The notes under the pieces were generated by a model that saw only the letters and a program-made list of their open reading frames with translations, was not told the origin of the DNA and searched no databases. DNA of 64,000 nt, taken from contig CAWIED010000001.1 in NCBI GenBank assembly GCA_963835085.1, positions 2,790,001 to 2,854,000 on the forward strand. Direction: 5' to 3'. Of this stretch, positions 27,334 through 35,658 are shown one piece after another; within the stretch, counting starts at the first letter, position 1, and each line of letters starts with the position of its first letter. The DNA comes from JBDIAG01 sp963835085. Its GTDB lineage: Bacteria > Actinomycetota > Actinomycetes > Actinomycetales > CAWJMD01. Position numbers and translations under genes: made by a program.

Positions 27334-28944
27334 TCACGAGACGAAGCCGACGTGCTTGAACCCGAAGGCATCGCACGGCATGTAACGGTGCGGCTTGAAG
27401 CCGGTCACCAGATTCGAATAGGCGTCGACCTGACGCTTGAACCCCCAGATGATGTAGCCACCGGTGTCGTACTCGATCTGCTGCATCTCGCGCAGCAGTT
27501 CGTTGCGCCGGTTCTCATCGGTGAGCCGGCGGGCCTGATCGAGCAGTGTGTTGAATTTCGGATTGTTGAAGTGCGTCTCGTTGTAGGCCGAGGTCTTCAG
27601 CGCGCAGGCGGCCACCTGAGGGATGTAGTTGCGCGTGTTCCAGAAATCCTGGGCAAAGTTCCACGACAGATAGCGATCGCCGTAGAACACGTTCGGGTCG
27701 GCCTTGTTGAGTTGAACCTTGATGCCTGCCTTGCTCGCCTGTTCCACGAACAGGTTGGCCGACTCCACCCCGCCCCCACCGACGGCCGTCGAGGTCACGA
27801 GCTCGATCGACAGGTCTGAGCGGCCGGCCTGCTTGAGCAGTGACTTGGCCTGATCGAGGTCTTGGTGGCGTTGCGGCAGGTCTTTGTTGTAGCCGGGGTC
27901 GAAGGGCGCGTACAGATCGTTGCCCACGAACCCGAAGCCGTTGAGGGCCTGCTCGATCATCTGCGGCCGGTTCACGACGAGCCGCAACGCCTGACGCACG
28001 CGAACATCAGTGAAGGGCGCCACGTCGACCCGGATCGTGAAGGGCACCCAGGCTCCCGAATCGGAGACCAGCGTGGAGGCGCCCTGCTTGCCGATCGTGC
28101 CAGACAGGTACGTGGGCAGATTGTCGACGCTTTGCACCTGCCCCGCGAGTAGGGCGTTGACCTTGGCGGCGTCGTCGGCGAAGTCGTAGACGAACAGGTC
28201 GTTCACATACGCCGGGGTGTCCCAGTAATTGCCGAACCGGCTGAAGTGCGACAGTTGCCCCGGCACGAATTTCTCGAACTTGAACGGGCCGGTACCAACG
28301 GGTTTCGCCAGATCGAAGTCGGTGGGAATGATGCCGACCGTGTATTCCGCCAGCAGTTGGTCGAGCACCGCGTACGGACTGTTGAGCTGCAGCAGAATGG
28401 TCGAACGGTCGACGATCTTGGAGTTCTTGAGATCGAGAATGGTCGCCAGCTCTACGCCGCCTGGCGCGGTCTTCTTCGGATCGGTGACCACCGCCAGCGT
28501 GTGCAGGACGTCTTCGGCCGTCACGCTCTTGCCGTTGTGGAACTCCGTGCCCGCCCGCAGCTTCACGGTCCACTGCGTGGCGTCGGCCGATGGAGTCACC
28601 GAATCGGCCACCGACGAGGCGATCTTGTAGTCGTTGTCCCAGTGCAGCAGCGGTTCGTAGAGCTGAAACGTTCTGCAGATATCGGGGTTCGTCACCGGGA
28701 AGTGCGGATCGAGCGTGTCTTTCAGGCCGCCGCCCGTTGCGCCATGACTGAGTTCACCACCCTTGCGCGGCTTTGCGTCCGGGCTTGCCTTGGTAGGCAC
28801 CGCGCCACAGCCTGCAACGCTCGTCATACCCGCAACGCCCAGCGCGCCAAGAGCGCTCAGCCGAAAGACATCGCGGCGGGAATGACCCGCGGTGGCCTCA
28901 ACCGCGACGGGGTGGTCGGGAGTATTCGTAGTTCGTCTCGTCAT
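27334..28944 (-). CDS. Substrate-binding lipoprotein of the second peptide-type importer, Tat-type signal
   Basis: 536 aa SBP family 5 protein. The signal carries twin arginines (SRRDVFRLSALGALG) and ends in VAGC, so it is probably exported folded through Tat and lipidated. The mature part has the usual LYEPLLHWD, FHNGKSVTAEDV and VGTGPFKFEKF segments. The ATG at 28944 follows AAGGAG. It is the first gene of a minus-strand run that continues through the carnitine enzymes to 18788, and it diverges from the IclR regulator across 121 bp. Carnitine, gamma-butyrobetaine or acylcarnitine are candidate ligands by context. Confidence 0.92.
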   Translation of the reverse strand: MTRRTTNTPDHPVAVEATAGHSRRDVFRLSALGALGVAGMTSVAGCGAVPTKASPDAKPRKGGELSHGATGGGLKDTLDPHFPVTNPDICRTFQLYEPLLHWDNDYKIASSVADSVTPSADATQWTVKLRAGTEFHNGKSVTAEDVLHTLAVVTDPKKTAPGGVELATILDLKNSKIVDRSTILLQLNSPYAVLDQLLAEYTVGIIPTDFDLAKPVGTGPFKFEKFVPGQLSHFSRFGNYWDTPAYVNDLFVYDFADDAAKVNALLAGQVQSVDNLPTYLSGTIGKQGASTLVSDSGAWVPFTIRVDVAPFTDVRVRQALRLVVNRPQMIEQALNGFGFVGNDLYAPFDPGYNKDLPQRHQDLDQAKSLLKQAGRSDLSIELVTSTAVGGGGVESANLFVEQASKAGIKVQLNKADPNVFYGDRYLSWNFAQDFWNTRNYIPQVAACALKTSAYNETHFNNPKFNTLLDQARRLTDENRRNELLREMQQIEYDTGGYIIWGFKRQVDAYSNLVTGFKPHRYMPCDAFGFKHVGFVS

Positions 28945-29065
28945 GCGAACTCCTTTGCCGTGATGCGAGACTAGGGGCAGCCTTGACGGTGGGCAAGAGG
29001 TGAGTGCCTCCAATTTCGCCGCAGCTGTGCCGCCATGGCTCCACAGCCCACGGCAGGAGGCCAGG

Positions 29066-30010
29066 ATGTCCACATCAGCAAAGCCGGAAAATGGCAGTGG
29101 TTCGCCGGTGAATCCAGTCATTGCGGTTGGCTCGGCGAGCAGAATGGACAGTCCGACGATGCATGCTCATCTCGAACCCGAATCGGGGCGTTCAGTGCGG
29201 GTGCAATCCGTCGAGCGCGCCATTGCCCTACTGCGGGCGGTGGCGCTAGCCGACGGAGATCAGGCCAGCGCCCCGGCACTGGCACAGGCCTGTGGGCTCA
29301 ACCGCGCCACCGCCTGGCGGGTGCTCAAGACGTTGGAGAGCCAGGGCATGGTGGTGATGGACCGGGCGACCGCGCGCTATTCGATCGGCCCGATAGCCAG
29401 CGAGATCGGTGCCGCCGCAGGGCATACGGCTCTCGTCGCCCTGGCCCACCCGGTTCTGGAGGAGACCTGTCGCCGCTGCGGGGAGACGACCTCGCTGGCC
29501 GTGGTCGGCGTGGGCGGGCTTACCTATATCGACGAGGTCACCTCTCCGGCAGTGCTGTCAGCCAGCTGGGTGGGGCGGGCGGTTCCGCTGCATGCCACCT
29601 CCACCGGCAAGGTGTTGCTCGCCTGGTTGCCCGAAGACCAGGCCCGTTCGCTGCTCGCCCAGCAGCTACCAGCCTTCACCGCGACGACCATCACCGACCC
29701 GACAGCTCTGCTCGCCGACCTCGCGCTCACTCGCCGACGCGGCTATGCCGAATGCGCAGGTGAGCTCGAGGACGCGCTCTACGGGGTGTCGGCACCCGTA
29801 TTCGACCTACGCGGCCTGCCCGCAGCAGTGCTCAGCATCTGGGGGCCCCGCGGCAGGGTGGCCGACAAGTTGGCGGCGCTCGGCAGCCTGGCGAGCGTGG
29901 CAGCACAGGAGGTGCAGCGGGCGCGCCTTACCGGCTGGCACGACACCAGGAACGACACCCAGACCGCCCAGGCCGGCACAGCCGAGCCAGCGGTGGGGGA
30001 GGCACCCTAG
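29066..30010 (+). CDS. IclR-family transcriptional regulator of the carnitine operon (inferred)
   Basis: 314 aa. The winged helix-turn-helix region (SVERAIALLRAVALAD, ALAQACGLNRATAWRVLKTLE) lies at about 48-95, followed by the IclR effector domain with PLHATSTGKVLLAWLPEDQ and RRRGYAECAGELEDALYGVSAPVFD. IclR proteins respond to small organic acids or amines. It is divergent from the second importer and carnitine operon, which makes it the most likely regulator. AGGAGG stands five bases before the ATG at 29066; an upstream GTG at 29000 lacks such a site. Confidence 0.9.
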   Translation: MSTSAKPENGSGSPVNPVIAVGSASRMDSPTMHAHLEPESGRSVRVQSVERAIALLRAVALADGDQASAPALAQACGLNRATAWRVLKTLESQGMVVMDRATARYSIGPIASEIGAAAGHTALVALAHPVLEETCRRCGETTSLAVVGVGGLTYIDEVTSPAVLSASWVGRAVPLHATSTGKVLLAWLPEDQARSLLAQQLPAFTATTITDPTALLADLALTRRRGYAECAGELEDALYGVSAPVFDLRGLPAAVLSIWGPRGRVADKLAALGSLASVAAQEVQRARLTGWHDTRNDTQTAQAGTAEPAVGEAP

Positions 30011-30132
30011 ATCGACTCTGGATCAGCTATTCGAGGGTCTGGCAGTGGGGCGGACGTGCGGTGGGTTTGTGCGGTCGTTGTGCCAGATGACGGCGGTGGG
30101 CATGCGGACTCGTTCGGGTCAGGACCGGTCGG

Positions 30133-30223
30133 TGTCCGGAATCCGGCGCCAGCGCGGGCCGGTGAAGCCCGGCTGAGCACAAAACTCAAGGCAGCTGCAC
30201 CAAAGCGAGCCGGATTCCGGACA
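30133..30223. mobile_element. MITE-like 91-bp element with 15-bp terminal inverted repeats
   Basis: TGTCCGGAATCCGGC at 30133-30147 is repeated exactly, inverted, at 30209-30223. The interior does not code. Size and TG...CA ends resemble the element at 16251-16339, though the sequences differ. No target duplication is clear. It lies in the 282-bp gap between convergent genes, so a transcription-terminator role is also possible. Confidence 0.5.
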
Positions 30224-30292
30224 TCCACACACCAGGTCGACGACCAACACCCCCGGGATCAGCTCACCGACGCAGACACCCGACCCTTGGAA

Positions 30293-30739
30293 TCATCTAG
30301 GCAGGGCAGATAGGACCCGTCGGAGCGTGCTCACCAGACGGCTTCGCTCCCGCGCTTCGAGCGGTGCCAGGAGAGTACCCAGCGGCACCGCGAGGTCGCG
30401 GGCGAGCGAGGCCATCAGCTCGCGTCCGGGTTCGGTGATCGCCACCCGCGTGGCGCGAGCGTCGTCGGTGTCGGGCAGACGTCGGACGAGTTCGCGCGCA
30501 GCGGCCCGGTCGACCAAGCCGCTCACGGACGAACGATCCAGCCCCAGGTGCGCGGCCAACTCGGTGATCCGCGGCGCATGGTCGCGCAGGATTCCCAGCA
30601 GCCGTAGCTGGGTGAGGGACAGTCCGTGATCGTTGGCCACGGCGCTCGCGATGGCAGTGACCTCGAAGGACAGCTGCACCACGGCATCGGCCAGGGCATC
30701 GAACTCACGCGCCCGAGAGGGTGTCGACTCAGGGACCAT
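30293..30739 (-). CDS. MarR-family transcriptional regulator
   Basis: 148 aa, normal length. The winged helix is visible: LSLTQLRLLGILRDHAPRITELAAHLGLDRSSVSGLVDRAAARELVRR, then the wing DTDDARATRVAITEPGRELM. It diverges from an MDR oxidoreductase across 82 bp, a common pairing in which MarR represses a detoxification enzyme and is relieved by its substrate. The ATG at 30739 is preceded by a -10 box seven bases upstream, so the mRNA may be leaderless; a TTG at 30760 would add seven residues. Confidence 0.9.
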   Translation of the reverse strand: MVPESTPSRAREFDALADAVVQLSFEVTAIASAVANDHGLSLTQLRLLGILRDHAPRITELAAHLGLDRSSVSGLVDRAAARELVRRLPDTDDARATRVAITEPGRELMASLARDLAVPLGTLLAPLEARERSRLVSTLRRVLSALPR

Positions 30740-30746
30740 GCCGCCA

Positions 30747-30752
30747 AGCCTA
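30747..30752 (-). promoter_or_regulatory. -10 box of a leaderless promoter for the MarR gene
   Basis: TAGGCT on the minus strand ends seven bases before the ATG at 30739 and matches TANNNT. The AT-richer stretch 30755-30815 must also hold the promoter of the divergent oxidoreductase. Confidence 0.45.
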
Positions 30753-30821
30753 CCTTGCAAAACGTTGGATTACGACCTACTTTAGTTTGTGATACCACGT
30801 AATTTTCTAGGGAGAATCGCC

Positions 30822-31769
30822 ATGAAGGCAGCAGTTGTCACATCGTTCGAGCAGAGTCCCCGATACCTGGAGTCCCCAGACCCGGTACCTGCTCGGCAGC
30901 ACGAGATCGTCGTCGACGTGCTCGCCGCCGGGCTGCACCCGCGCGTACGGTCCCAGGCTGCGGGCACGCACTACACCAGCACGGATCAGCTGCCGCTGAT
31001 CCCGGGCATCGACGGCGTCGGCAGAGACGCCGACGGCAGGCTGCGCTACTTCATCCTGCCCGACACCACCCAGGGCTCGATGGCCCAGCGCACGGTCATC
31101 GACACTCGACGCAGCGTGATCCTGCCGCCCGGAGCAGACCCGGTACAGGTGGCCGCGGTGATGAATCCCGCGATGTCGTCCTGGGTTGCCCTGCGCCGCC
31201 GGATCGAGTTCACGCCCGGGCAGAGCGTGATGGTGCTGGCCGCGACCGGCAGCGCCGGCCGGGTGGCCCTGCAGGTCGCGAAGCGGCTCGGGGCCGGTCG
31301 GGTGATCGCCGTCGGTCGAGGCGCCGACCGGCTCGCCAAGCTCGACGCCGACATGAAGGTCTGCCTCGACGACGCCCCTGACCTCGTTGCGGCGAACCTT
31401 GCAGCGGCCGGCATGGACGTCGACGTCGTGTGCGATTACCTGTGGGGAGAGCCCACGGCCCAGGCCCTACGGGCGATCATCCCGGCCCGGGTCGACGACT
31501 CCCAGCAGCTGACCTGGATCTCGATCGGCTCGGTGGCCGGGCCGGAGTCGCCCATCCCGTCCGCAGCCTTGCGCGCCACCCGGCTCCAACTCGTGGGCAG
31601 CGGGCAGGGATCCGTTGCCACCGCAGACATCGCAGGTGAGCTCGGCGAGTTGGCCAGGGAGATCACGGCCGGCACCCTCAGCGTCGAGACCTCAACCGTG
31701 CCGCTCGCCGAGGTGGAGCAGGCATGGGACGCCGCCTCAAGCAGCCGGCGTCTCGTTCTGATCCCCTGA
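30822..31769 (+). CDS. MDR-superfamily NAD(P)-dependent oxidoreductase (quinone-oxidoreductase-like)
   Basis: 315 aa. The N-terminal GroES-like domain (MKAAVVTSFEQSPRYLE, IPGIDGVG) lacks the zinc-ligand pattern of true alcohol dehydrogenases; the Rossmann domain shows VLAATGSAGRVALQVAKRLGAGRVIAVGR. The probable reaction is NADPH-dependent reduction of a quinone or enone. The start at 30822 follows AGGGAGA. The divergent MarR gene suggests induction by its substrate. Confidence 0.88.
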   Translation: MKAAVVTSFEQSPRYLESPDPVPARQHEIVVDVLAAGLHPRVRSQAAGTHYTSTDQLPLIPGIDGVGRDADGRLRYFILPDTTQGSMAQRTVIDTRRSVILPPGADPVQVAAVMNPAMSSWVALRRRIEFTPGQSVMVLAATGSAGRVALQVAKRLGAGRVIAVGRGADRLAKLDADMKVCLDDAPDLVAANLAAAGMDVDVVCDYLWGEPTAQALRAIIPARVDDSQQLTWISIGSVAGPESPIPSAALRATRLQLVGSGQGSVATADIAGELGELAREITAGTLSVETSTVPLAEVEQAWDAASSSRRLVLIP

Positions 31770-31824
31770 GCGCCCTCCACCGCCGAGCGACGGGCCGGAT
31801 CCGGCCGGGACGAAAGGCCCGCTG

Positions 31825-32049
31825 TTACGTTGTGGGCCGACGCCGACCGAAGACGAAGTAGGCAATGGGCGCGGCGCCGACAGAGTTGATCAGCGTGATG
31901 GCAGCTGCCCACGCCACTTTTGAGCCTCTGACCTCGGCAGCAGGCCGTCGGACAAGGTCGACGAGAGCCGCGATCTTGAGCGCCCCCTCCCACGCGGCGG
32001 AGATGAGGATGCCTCGACGAGCGAGCGGGCTGAGGTCGGCCCAGGTCAT
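31825..32049 (-). CDS. Small two-helix membrane protein, PLDc_N-like
   Basis: 74 aa with two membrane helices (about 15-32 and 46-64) and the ending SVGAAPIAYFVFGRRR, which resembles the short domain found alone or before phospholipase D-type proteins. Between the helices lies a basic turn. The function of stand-alone copies is unknown. The start at ATG 32049 is chosen because the reading further upstream is Cys/Arg-rich and unlike the family. No strong ribosome-binding site is visible. Confidence 0.6.
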   Translation of the reverse strand: MTWADLSPLARRGILISAAWEGALKIAALVDLVRRPAAEVRGSKVAWAAAITLINSVGAAPIAYFVFGRRRPTT

Positions 32050-32184
32050 CTTGTCCACAAGACCACTCTGCGCGCCGCAGAGCTGGCGCACAACTTGCAG
32101 CGACCGTTGGCCCGGGACCAACCGACAGGCGTGGGGGACGTATTGTGACCTGCACAACATTTGCTGCGAGATATGCCGATCAAC

Positions 32185-32214
32185 TTGATTGATTTACCAA
32201 TCGCTTGCTAACGT
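32185..32214 (+). promoter_or_regulatory. Candidate promoter upstream of a small ORF
   Basis: TTGATT (32185-32190) and TAACGT (32209-32214) are 18 bp apart, in an AT-richer patch that stands out from the surroundings. A transcript would start near 32221 and run about 95 nt before the small ORF at 32315. Confidence 0.4.
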
Positions 32215-32314
32215 CATCTGCGTACGACGGAGCGATCAGGCCCGAAGGCCAGCCCCCGCCTCACAGGCGCGACGAGGGTTCCGTCGAATCCATCAAAGAT
32301 TGGAATGATCAGTC

Positions 32315-32398
32315 ATGTTCTCCACGTTTATGTCTGCCCTGCGCACCTACGCCAAGGGCACCAAGCTGGCGGCGCTTGCTCACCTGCGCGCACGCTGA
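32315..32398 (+). CDS. Candidate small protein, 27 aa, amphipathic and basic
   Basis: ATG 32315 to TGA 32398 encodes a peptide starting MFSTFMSALRTYAKGTKLAA and ending in two arginines. It has no acidic residue, so it is strongly cationic and could form an amphipathic helix. It lies between a plausible promoter and a strong terminator hairpin ten bases after the stop, so a dedicated short transcript is likely. Only a weak GGAA precedes the start. I do not recognise it; the transcript could instead be a non-coding RNA of about 220 nt. Confidence 0.4.
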   Translation: MFSTFMSALRTYAKGTKLAALAHLRAR

Positions 32399-32407
32399 TC
32401 ACCGCTC

Positions 32408-32441
32408 GCGGCGCCCATCCCCATCCGGGGTTGGGCGCCGC
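32408..32441 (+). terminator. Strong hairpin after the 27-aa ORF
   Basis: GCGGCGCCCA pairs with TGGGCGCCGC and, after one mismatch, CCCC pairs with GGGG, leaving a 4-base loop. The tail GTTTCC is only weakly T-rich. It may serve both the small plus-strand transcript and the minus-strand globin gene that ends at 32460. Confidence 0.65.
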
Positions 32442-32459
32442 TGGCGTTTCCGGGGGCGC

Positions 32460-32930
32460 TCACTCGAGCATCCGCTCGGGGCCACCCCAACTCCAGAGCA
32501 GCAGGGGCAATCCCTCGGGCACGTCGTCCGGAGATTCCGGATACTCGGCCATCCGATCGGTCACAAAGGTGAAGTACGCGAGGAGCGCCGCCTTGAGCTC
32601 AGGATCATCCGGCAGGTCGCAATGCTCGACGGCATCCGCAAAGCAGGCGATCGCCCGCTGGTCCATCTCGGCGTGCTCTCCCTGCCCGGCGTGCAGCCTC
32701 ATCACATCGGTGTGACTGGCCATCGATCGGGTGAACGTGGGCGGCCCACCACACGCCTCGGCCCAGTACGCCGCCAAACGAGCCGTGTGCTGGTGGTTGA
32801 AGCCGTGGGAAAAGGCATGTGACACAACAGGGTCTGCCATGACTTTGGCATGCCACACGGCCGCCAGCCGTTCGAAGGCCGACATCCCACCTGCAGCCTC
32901 GAAGAGACTCGGCCGGGCCGGGTCAGGCAT
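32460..32930 (-). CDS. Truncated hemoglobin (bacterial-like globin, group II type)
   Basis: 156 aa with the two-over-two globin pattern: LFEAAGGMSAFERLAAVWHAKV at the start, AYWAEACGGPPTF, and the proximal His in VMRLHAGQ (His80). Group II truncated globins bind O2 or NO and are linked to oxygen supply or NO detoxification. The protein has a C-terminal extension (about 125-156) rich in Pro and Glu and ending SWGGPE. The ATG at 32930 overlaps the end of the SRPBCC gene by 8 bp, so the two are co-transcribed. Confidence 0.8.
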   Translation of the reverse strand: MPDPARPSLFEAAGGMSAFERLAAVWHAKVMADPVVSHAFSHGFNHQHTARLAAYWAEACGGPPTFTRSMASHTDVMRLHAGQGEHAEMDQRAIACFADAVEHCDLPDDPELKAALLAYFTFVTDRMAEYPESPDDVPEGLPLLLWSWGGPERMLE

Positions 32931-33384
32931 CTGACGCTTCGGCGATAGCGGCGAGGCGCCCCAGGGACTCAGCCAGCCGTTCCGCGGTCGTGGCGCGGGC
33001 CCGCTCAAAGCGCTTGGCGTCGGTGAGGCCTGTCCAGTCGTAGGTATGCCGCACGCGGGTGTGGGTGCCGTCCACCGGCTCCAGCTCCCACCGCCAGAGC
33101 TGACCCGGCGGGGGCTTGCCGGGCTCGTTCGGCTTCCACGCGATGAGTCGACCCTCCGCGAACTCCACCACTCGGTTCTCGCGGATCGAACCCTTGGTGA
33201 TCGTCATGAGGAAGACGTCGCCCACCGCCCGTACCCGCTGGCCCGCAGCCGCCTCAGCCAGGTTGTCGTTGCCGTCCCAGCGCGGCTGTTGCGCCGGGTC
33301 TGCGATCAACTCGAAGATCGTGGCCGCGTCGGCCGCCACCACCTGGCTGGCGCTCACGACCTGATCACCTGCATCGTCGGCCAT
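32923..33384 (-). CDS. SRPBCC-fold (polyketide cyclase/START-like) protein
   Basis: About 153 aa. The fold signature VVAADAATIFELIADPAQQPRWDG at the N-terminus, then RVVEFAEGRLIAWKP and WRWELEPVDGTHTRVRHTYDW, is typical of small START-like ligand-binding proteins of unknown function. The start is either ATG 33384 or GTG 33387; GGGAAGGG lies just upstream. It overlaps the truncated hemoglobin gene, a pairing that suggests a shared role, perhaps binding a hydrophobic or heme-related ligand, but nothing in the sequence proves this. Confidence 0.8.
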   Translation of the reverse strand: MADDAGDQVVSASQVVAADAATIFELIADPAQQPRWDGNDNLAEAAAGQRVRAVGDVFLMTITKGSIRENRVVEFAEGRLIAWKPNEPGKPPPGQLWRWELEPVDGTHTRVRHTYDWTGLTDAKRFERARATTAERLAESLGRLAAIAEASDA

Positions 33385-33473
33385 CACGTCACCCTTCCCT
33401 CGACGGACTGCCCAACTCCATCGTCAACCGTACCGACTCGAATTACGAACGTGTCGTGTCTGCGAGGACCGCG

Positions 33474-33779
33474 TCAGTCGAGTGGTGGCCGGAACAGCAC
33501 CTCGACGTACACGATCCGCCCGTCCACCACGTCGAGAATCAAATAGCCCGGCCAGGAAGGTGCGAGACAGATGTTCTTCAGGCTCGGGCCCCAGCTCTCG
33601 GTGGGCTGCTCAGCGGTGAAGAAGCTCTGGCAGAAGTCGTCGTCACACCCACATGGGGCGACGACCTCGAGGCTGGGCACCTGGTCGGCCAGGTACTCAG
33701 TATCGCCTTCGCTGAGCAGAGCGCGCGTCAGTTCGTCGGCGAGAATCGGCCACTTCTGGGTGAGGAGCGAATGGCTCAC
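33474..33779 (-). CDS. Conserved-looking hypothetical protein, Cys-rich patch
   Basis: 101 aa from GTG 33779. It contains APCGCDDDFCQSFF (three Cys in eight residues) and ends in GYLILDVVDGRIVYVEVLF, which looks like a two-stranded beta ending. The family is not recognised. Upstream in-frame sequence to 33947 is Arg/Pro-rich and not protein-like, so the shorter start is preferred. Confidence 0.6.
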   Translation of the reverse strand: MSHSLLTQKWPILADELTRALLSEGDTEYLADQVPSLEVVAPCGCDDDFCQSFFTAEQPTESWGPSLKNICLAPSWPGYLILDVVDGRIVYVEVLFRPPLD

Positions 33780-33909
33780 TGCACCCCCACCATTACGTAG
33801 GCAGGTTGCCGCGCTAGGGCCGCGGCACCGCACAAGGCGAGATGCCGCACCGGAGCATGGGTGAACACCGGCCCAGATTAGACGCAGATTGGGCGAGTCG
33901 AGGGCGTCG

Positions 33910-34596
33910 TCACGGGCGATCGGGTGCTGCCGGGGGCCTCCCGGCACCAGGTGTGCGCCCGAGCTTGGCGCGTACCAGCCGGATGAGCCTTGCCAGCGGC
34001 GAGGGGATGAGCAGGAGAAGCAGAGCGTAGAAGTTGACCGAGGGTATGGCGACGCCCAGGATCAGAGCGGCGTAGACCGTGCCCGTCCCCACCAGCGAGG
34101 TCAGCGGGGACGGCTCACCCTGCTCGTCACCTCCTCTTTGCAGGCTCGGACGACGATGGACCAGCAAAGCCAGCGCGCTGGCGAACGTGGAGTTCAGCGC
34201 GATGGTCCCGATGTAGATGGCGACGGAGAGCTGGCTGGTCTTGTAGTAGGAGATGACCTGAGTGCTGAACGGCAACACGACGACGGTCAGCACCCAGCCA
34301 AGGTTGATCAACAAGAACGCCATGTCGTAGGACGCAACCCGCTCGAGCAGCCCGTGGTGGGTTAGCCAGGCGCTGGCGATGACGAGGAAGCTCAGCAGGA
34401 ACGAAGCGAACGCGTCACGGTTGTCGAGGAGTACGGCCTTGAGCTCATGCCCCGGCGAGCCGTTGCCGAGCAGACTCACGAGAGGCAGCACGAGCAGAGT
34501 GATGGCAATGGCGACTACGGCGTCGAGGAAGGCCGTCAAGCGATCCAAACCACGGGAGGTCTGCACGGACGCAACCTTCGATCTATGCGGAGTCAT
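33910..34596 (-). CDS. TMEM175-family (DUF1211) potassium channel-like membrane protein
   Basis: 228 aa with six hydrophobic helices. The family motif near the N-terminus, normally RxxxFSDGVxAIAxTLLVL, reads RLTAFLDAVVAIAITLLVL here, so the Ser of FSD is Leu. TMEM175 proteins form K+-permeable channels in which this helix lines the pore. A start at ATG 34596 is chosen; the sequence upstream to 34752 is not protein-like. It ends 130 bp from the start side of the small Cys-rich gene, and no operon partner is clear. Confidence 0.8.
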   Translation of the reverse strand: MTPHRSKVASVQTSRGLDRLTAFLDAVVAIAITLLVLPLVSLLGNGSPGHELKAVLLDNRDAFASFLLSFLVIASAWLTHHGLLERVASYDMAFLLINLGWVLTVVVLPFSTQVISYYKTSQLSVAIYIGTIALNSTFASALALLVHRRPSLQRGGDEQGEPSPLTSLVGTGTVYAALILGVAIPSVNFYALLLLLIPSPLARLIRLVRAKLGRTPGAGRPPAAPDRP

Positions 34597-35040
34597 CAGG
34601 CCGGACAACCTAACCGTTGTCGTTCCAATTGCTGGATTGACTTGGGATCGGGTGCGGGTGCTCCCTGGGTAGCCGTCATCCTGGACCGACGTTGCGCTGA
34701 GTGGTGCCGAACGGACTGCTGTGCCGAACCGATTGCCGGACCAAGGACGCATTTCACCCTACGCCGCGATATCCCCGACCACCACACCAGCCTCGGGTAC
34801 TGCGCGCTGCCGCCCTCAGGTATGGCAAACCGATCGGCCGTGGCGGTGCCCACCCTGGCGGTCGTCCCCGAGGTTGCGCAGTCTCGACTACATGCCGCCG
34901 CGTCCGGTGAGCACGGTGAGCACGTGGCGGTTGGGGATGCCTACATCGATGTAGTCGAGAGTGCGCTACGGGCGGAGCAACCGAGGCCGGCCGCGACTGC
35001 AGGCGGGTCCAGTTCGAGGGGGGATGCCCACATGGGATGA
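34597..35040. other. Intergenic stretch before the oxidoreductase remnant
   Basis: About 450 bp with no intact gene. A short stretch near 34800-34870 reads LRAAALRYGKP in one frame, faintly like the first residues of an MDR oxidoreductase, and could be a relic of the missing N-terminal half of the pseudogene that follows. It also contains an inverted repeat (listed separately). Confidence 0.4.
34882..34960. repeat. Inverted repeat with 12-bp perfect arms
   Basis: TCTCGACTACAT (34882-34893) pairs with ATGTAGTCGAGA (34949-34960); the right arm also overlaps a 14-bp palindrome, CTACATCGATGTAG (34941-34954). CCGCC and GGCGG inside the loop could extend the fold. Its role is unknown; it sits at the edge of decayed sequence. 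Confidence 0.6.
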
Positions 35041-35052
35041 GCCCGTAGGGGT

Positions 35053-35595
35053 CAGGCTGCCCTTCCCACCCCCGGTCTTACCGCCACTGCCGCGCTCTCG
35101 GCCATCGAGGTGGTCGCCGCAGACACTGTCCTGATCGGCGGGGCAGGTGGTGGGGTGGGCGTGCTCGCCGTTCAGCTGGCGAGGCTCGCCGGCGCCCGGG
35201 TGATCGGAACCGCCTCCCCGGGCACCTTCGAGTTCCTGCGGCAGTTGGGTGCCGAACCCGTCGCGTACGGACCTGGCCTCGTCGACCGGGTGCGCACGCT
35301 CGCCCCGAGCGGGATCACAGCGGCGACCGACCTGTTCGGCACCGAGACGGTCGAGACAGCACTCGCGCTCGGAGTTCCCCCCGAACGAATCTCCACGATC
35401 GCCGCCGGCCCCACTCCGCACGGCGGAGTCCACGCGACCGGCGGCACCGACGCCGAGCCAGGCGCTCTGGATCGGATCACCGACGCGATCCTCGCGGGGA
35501 AGATCGCCGCGACTTTCCCGATCGAGCAGACCGGCGAGGCTGTCGCCCTCCAGGCGGGGCGGCACGTCCACGGCAAGATCGTGATCACACCCTGA
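35053..35595 (+). pseudogene. C-terminal half of an MDR-type NADP-dependent oxidoreductase
   Basis: Recognisable from QAALPTPGLTATAALSA onward: the Rossmann motif IGGAGGGVGVLAVQLARLAGARVIGTA, LRQLGAEPVAYG and the ending GKIAATFPIEQTGEAVAL...HGKIVITP. The N-terminal catalytic GroES-like domain (about 120 residues) is missing, and a stop at 35038 closes the frame upstream. A GTG at 35110 could start a 161-aa fragment, but it would lack half of the enzyme. This is a truncated relic. Confidence 0.8.
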
Positions 35596-35658
35596 ACCCC
35601 CGGCAGGGGGCGCTCCTGCCACTGCCCGCTCTCCGCACACCTCGAAGGGATCGCCACC

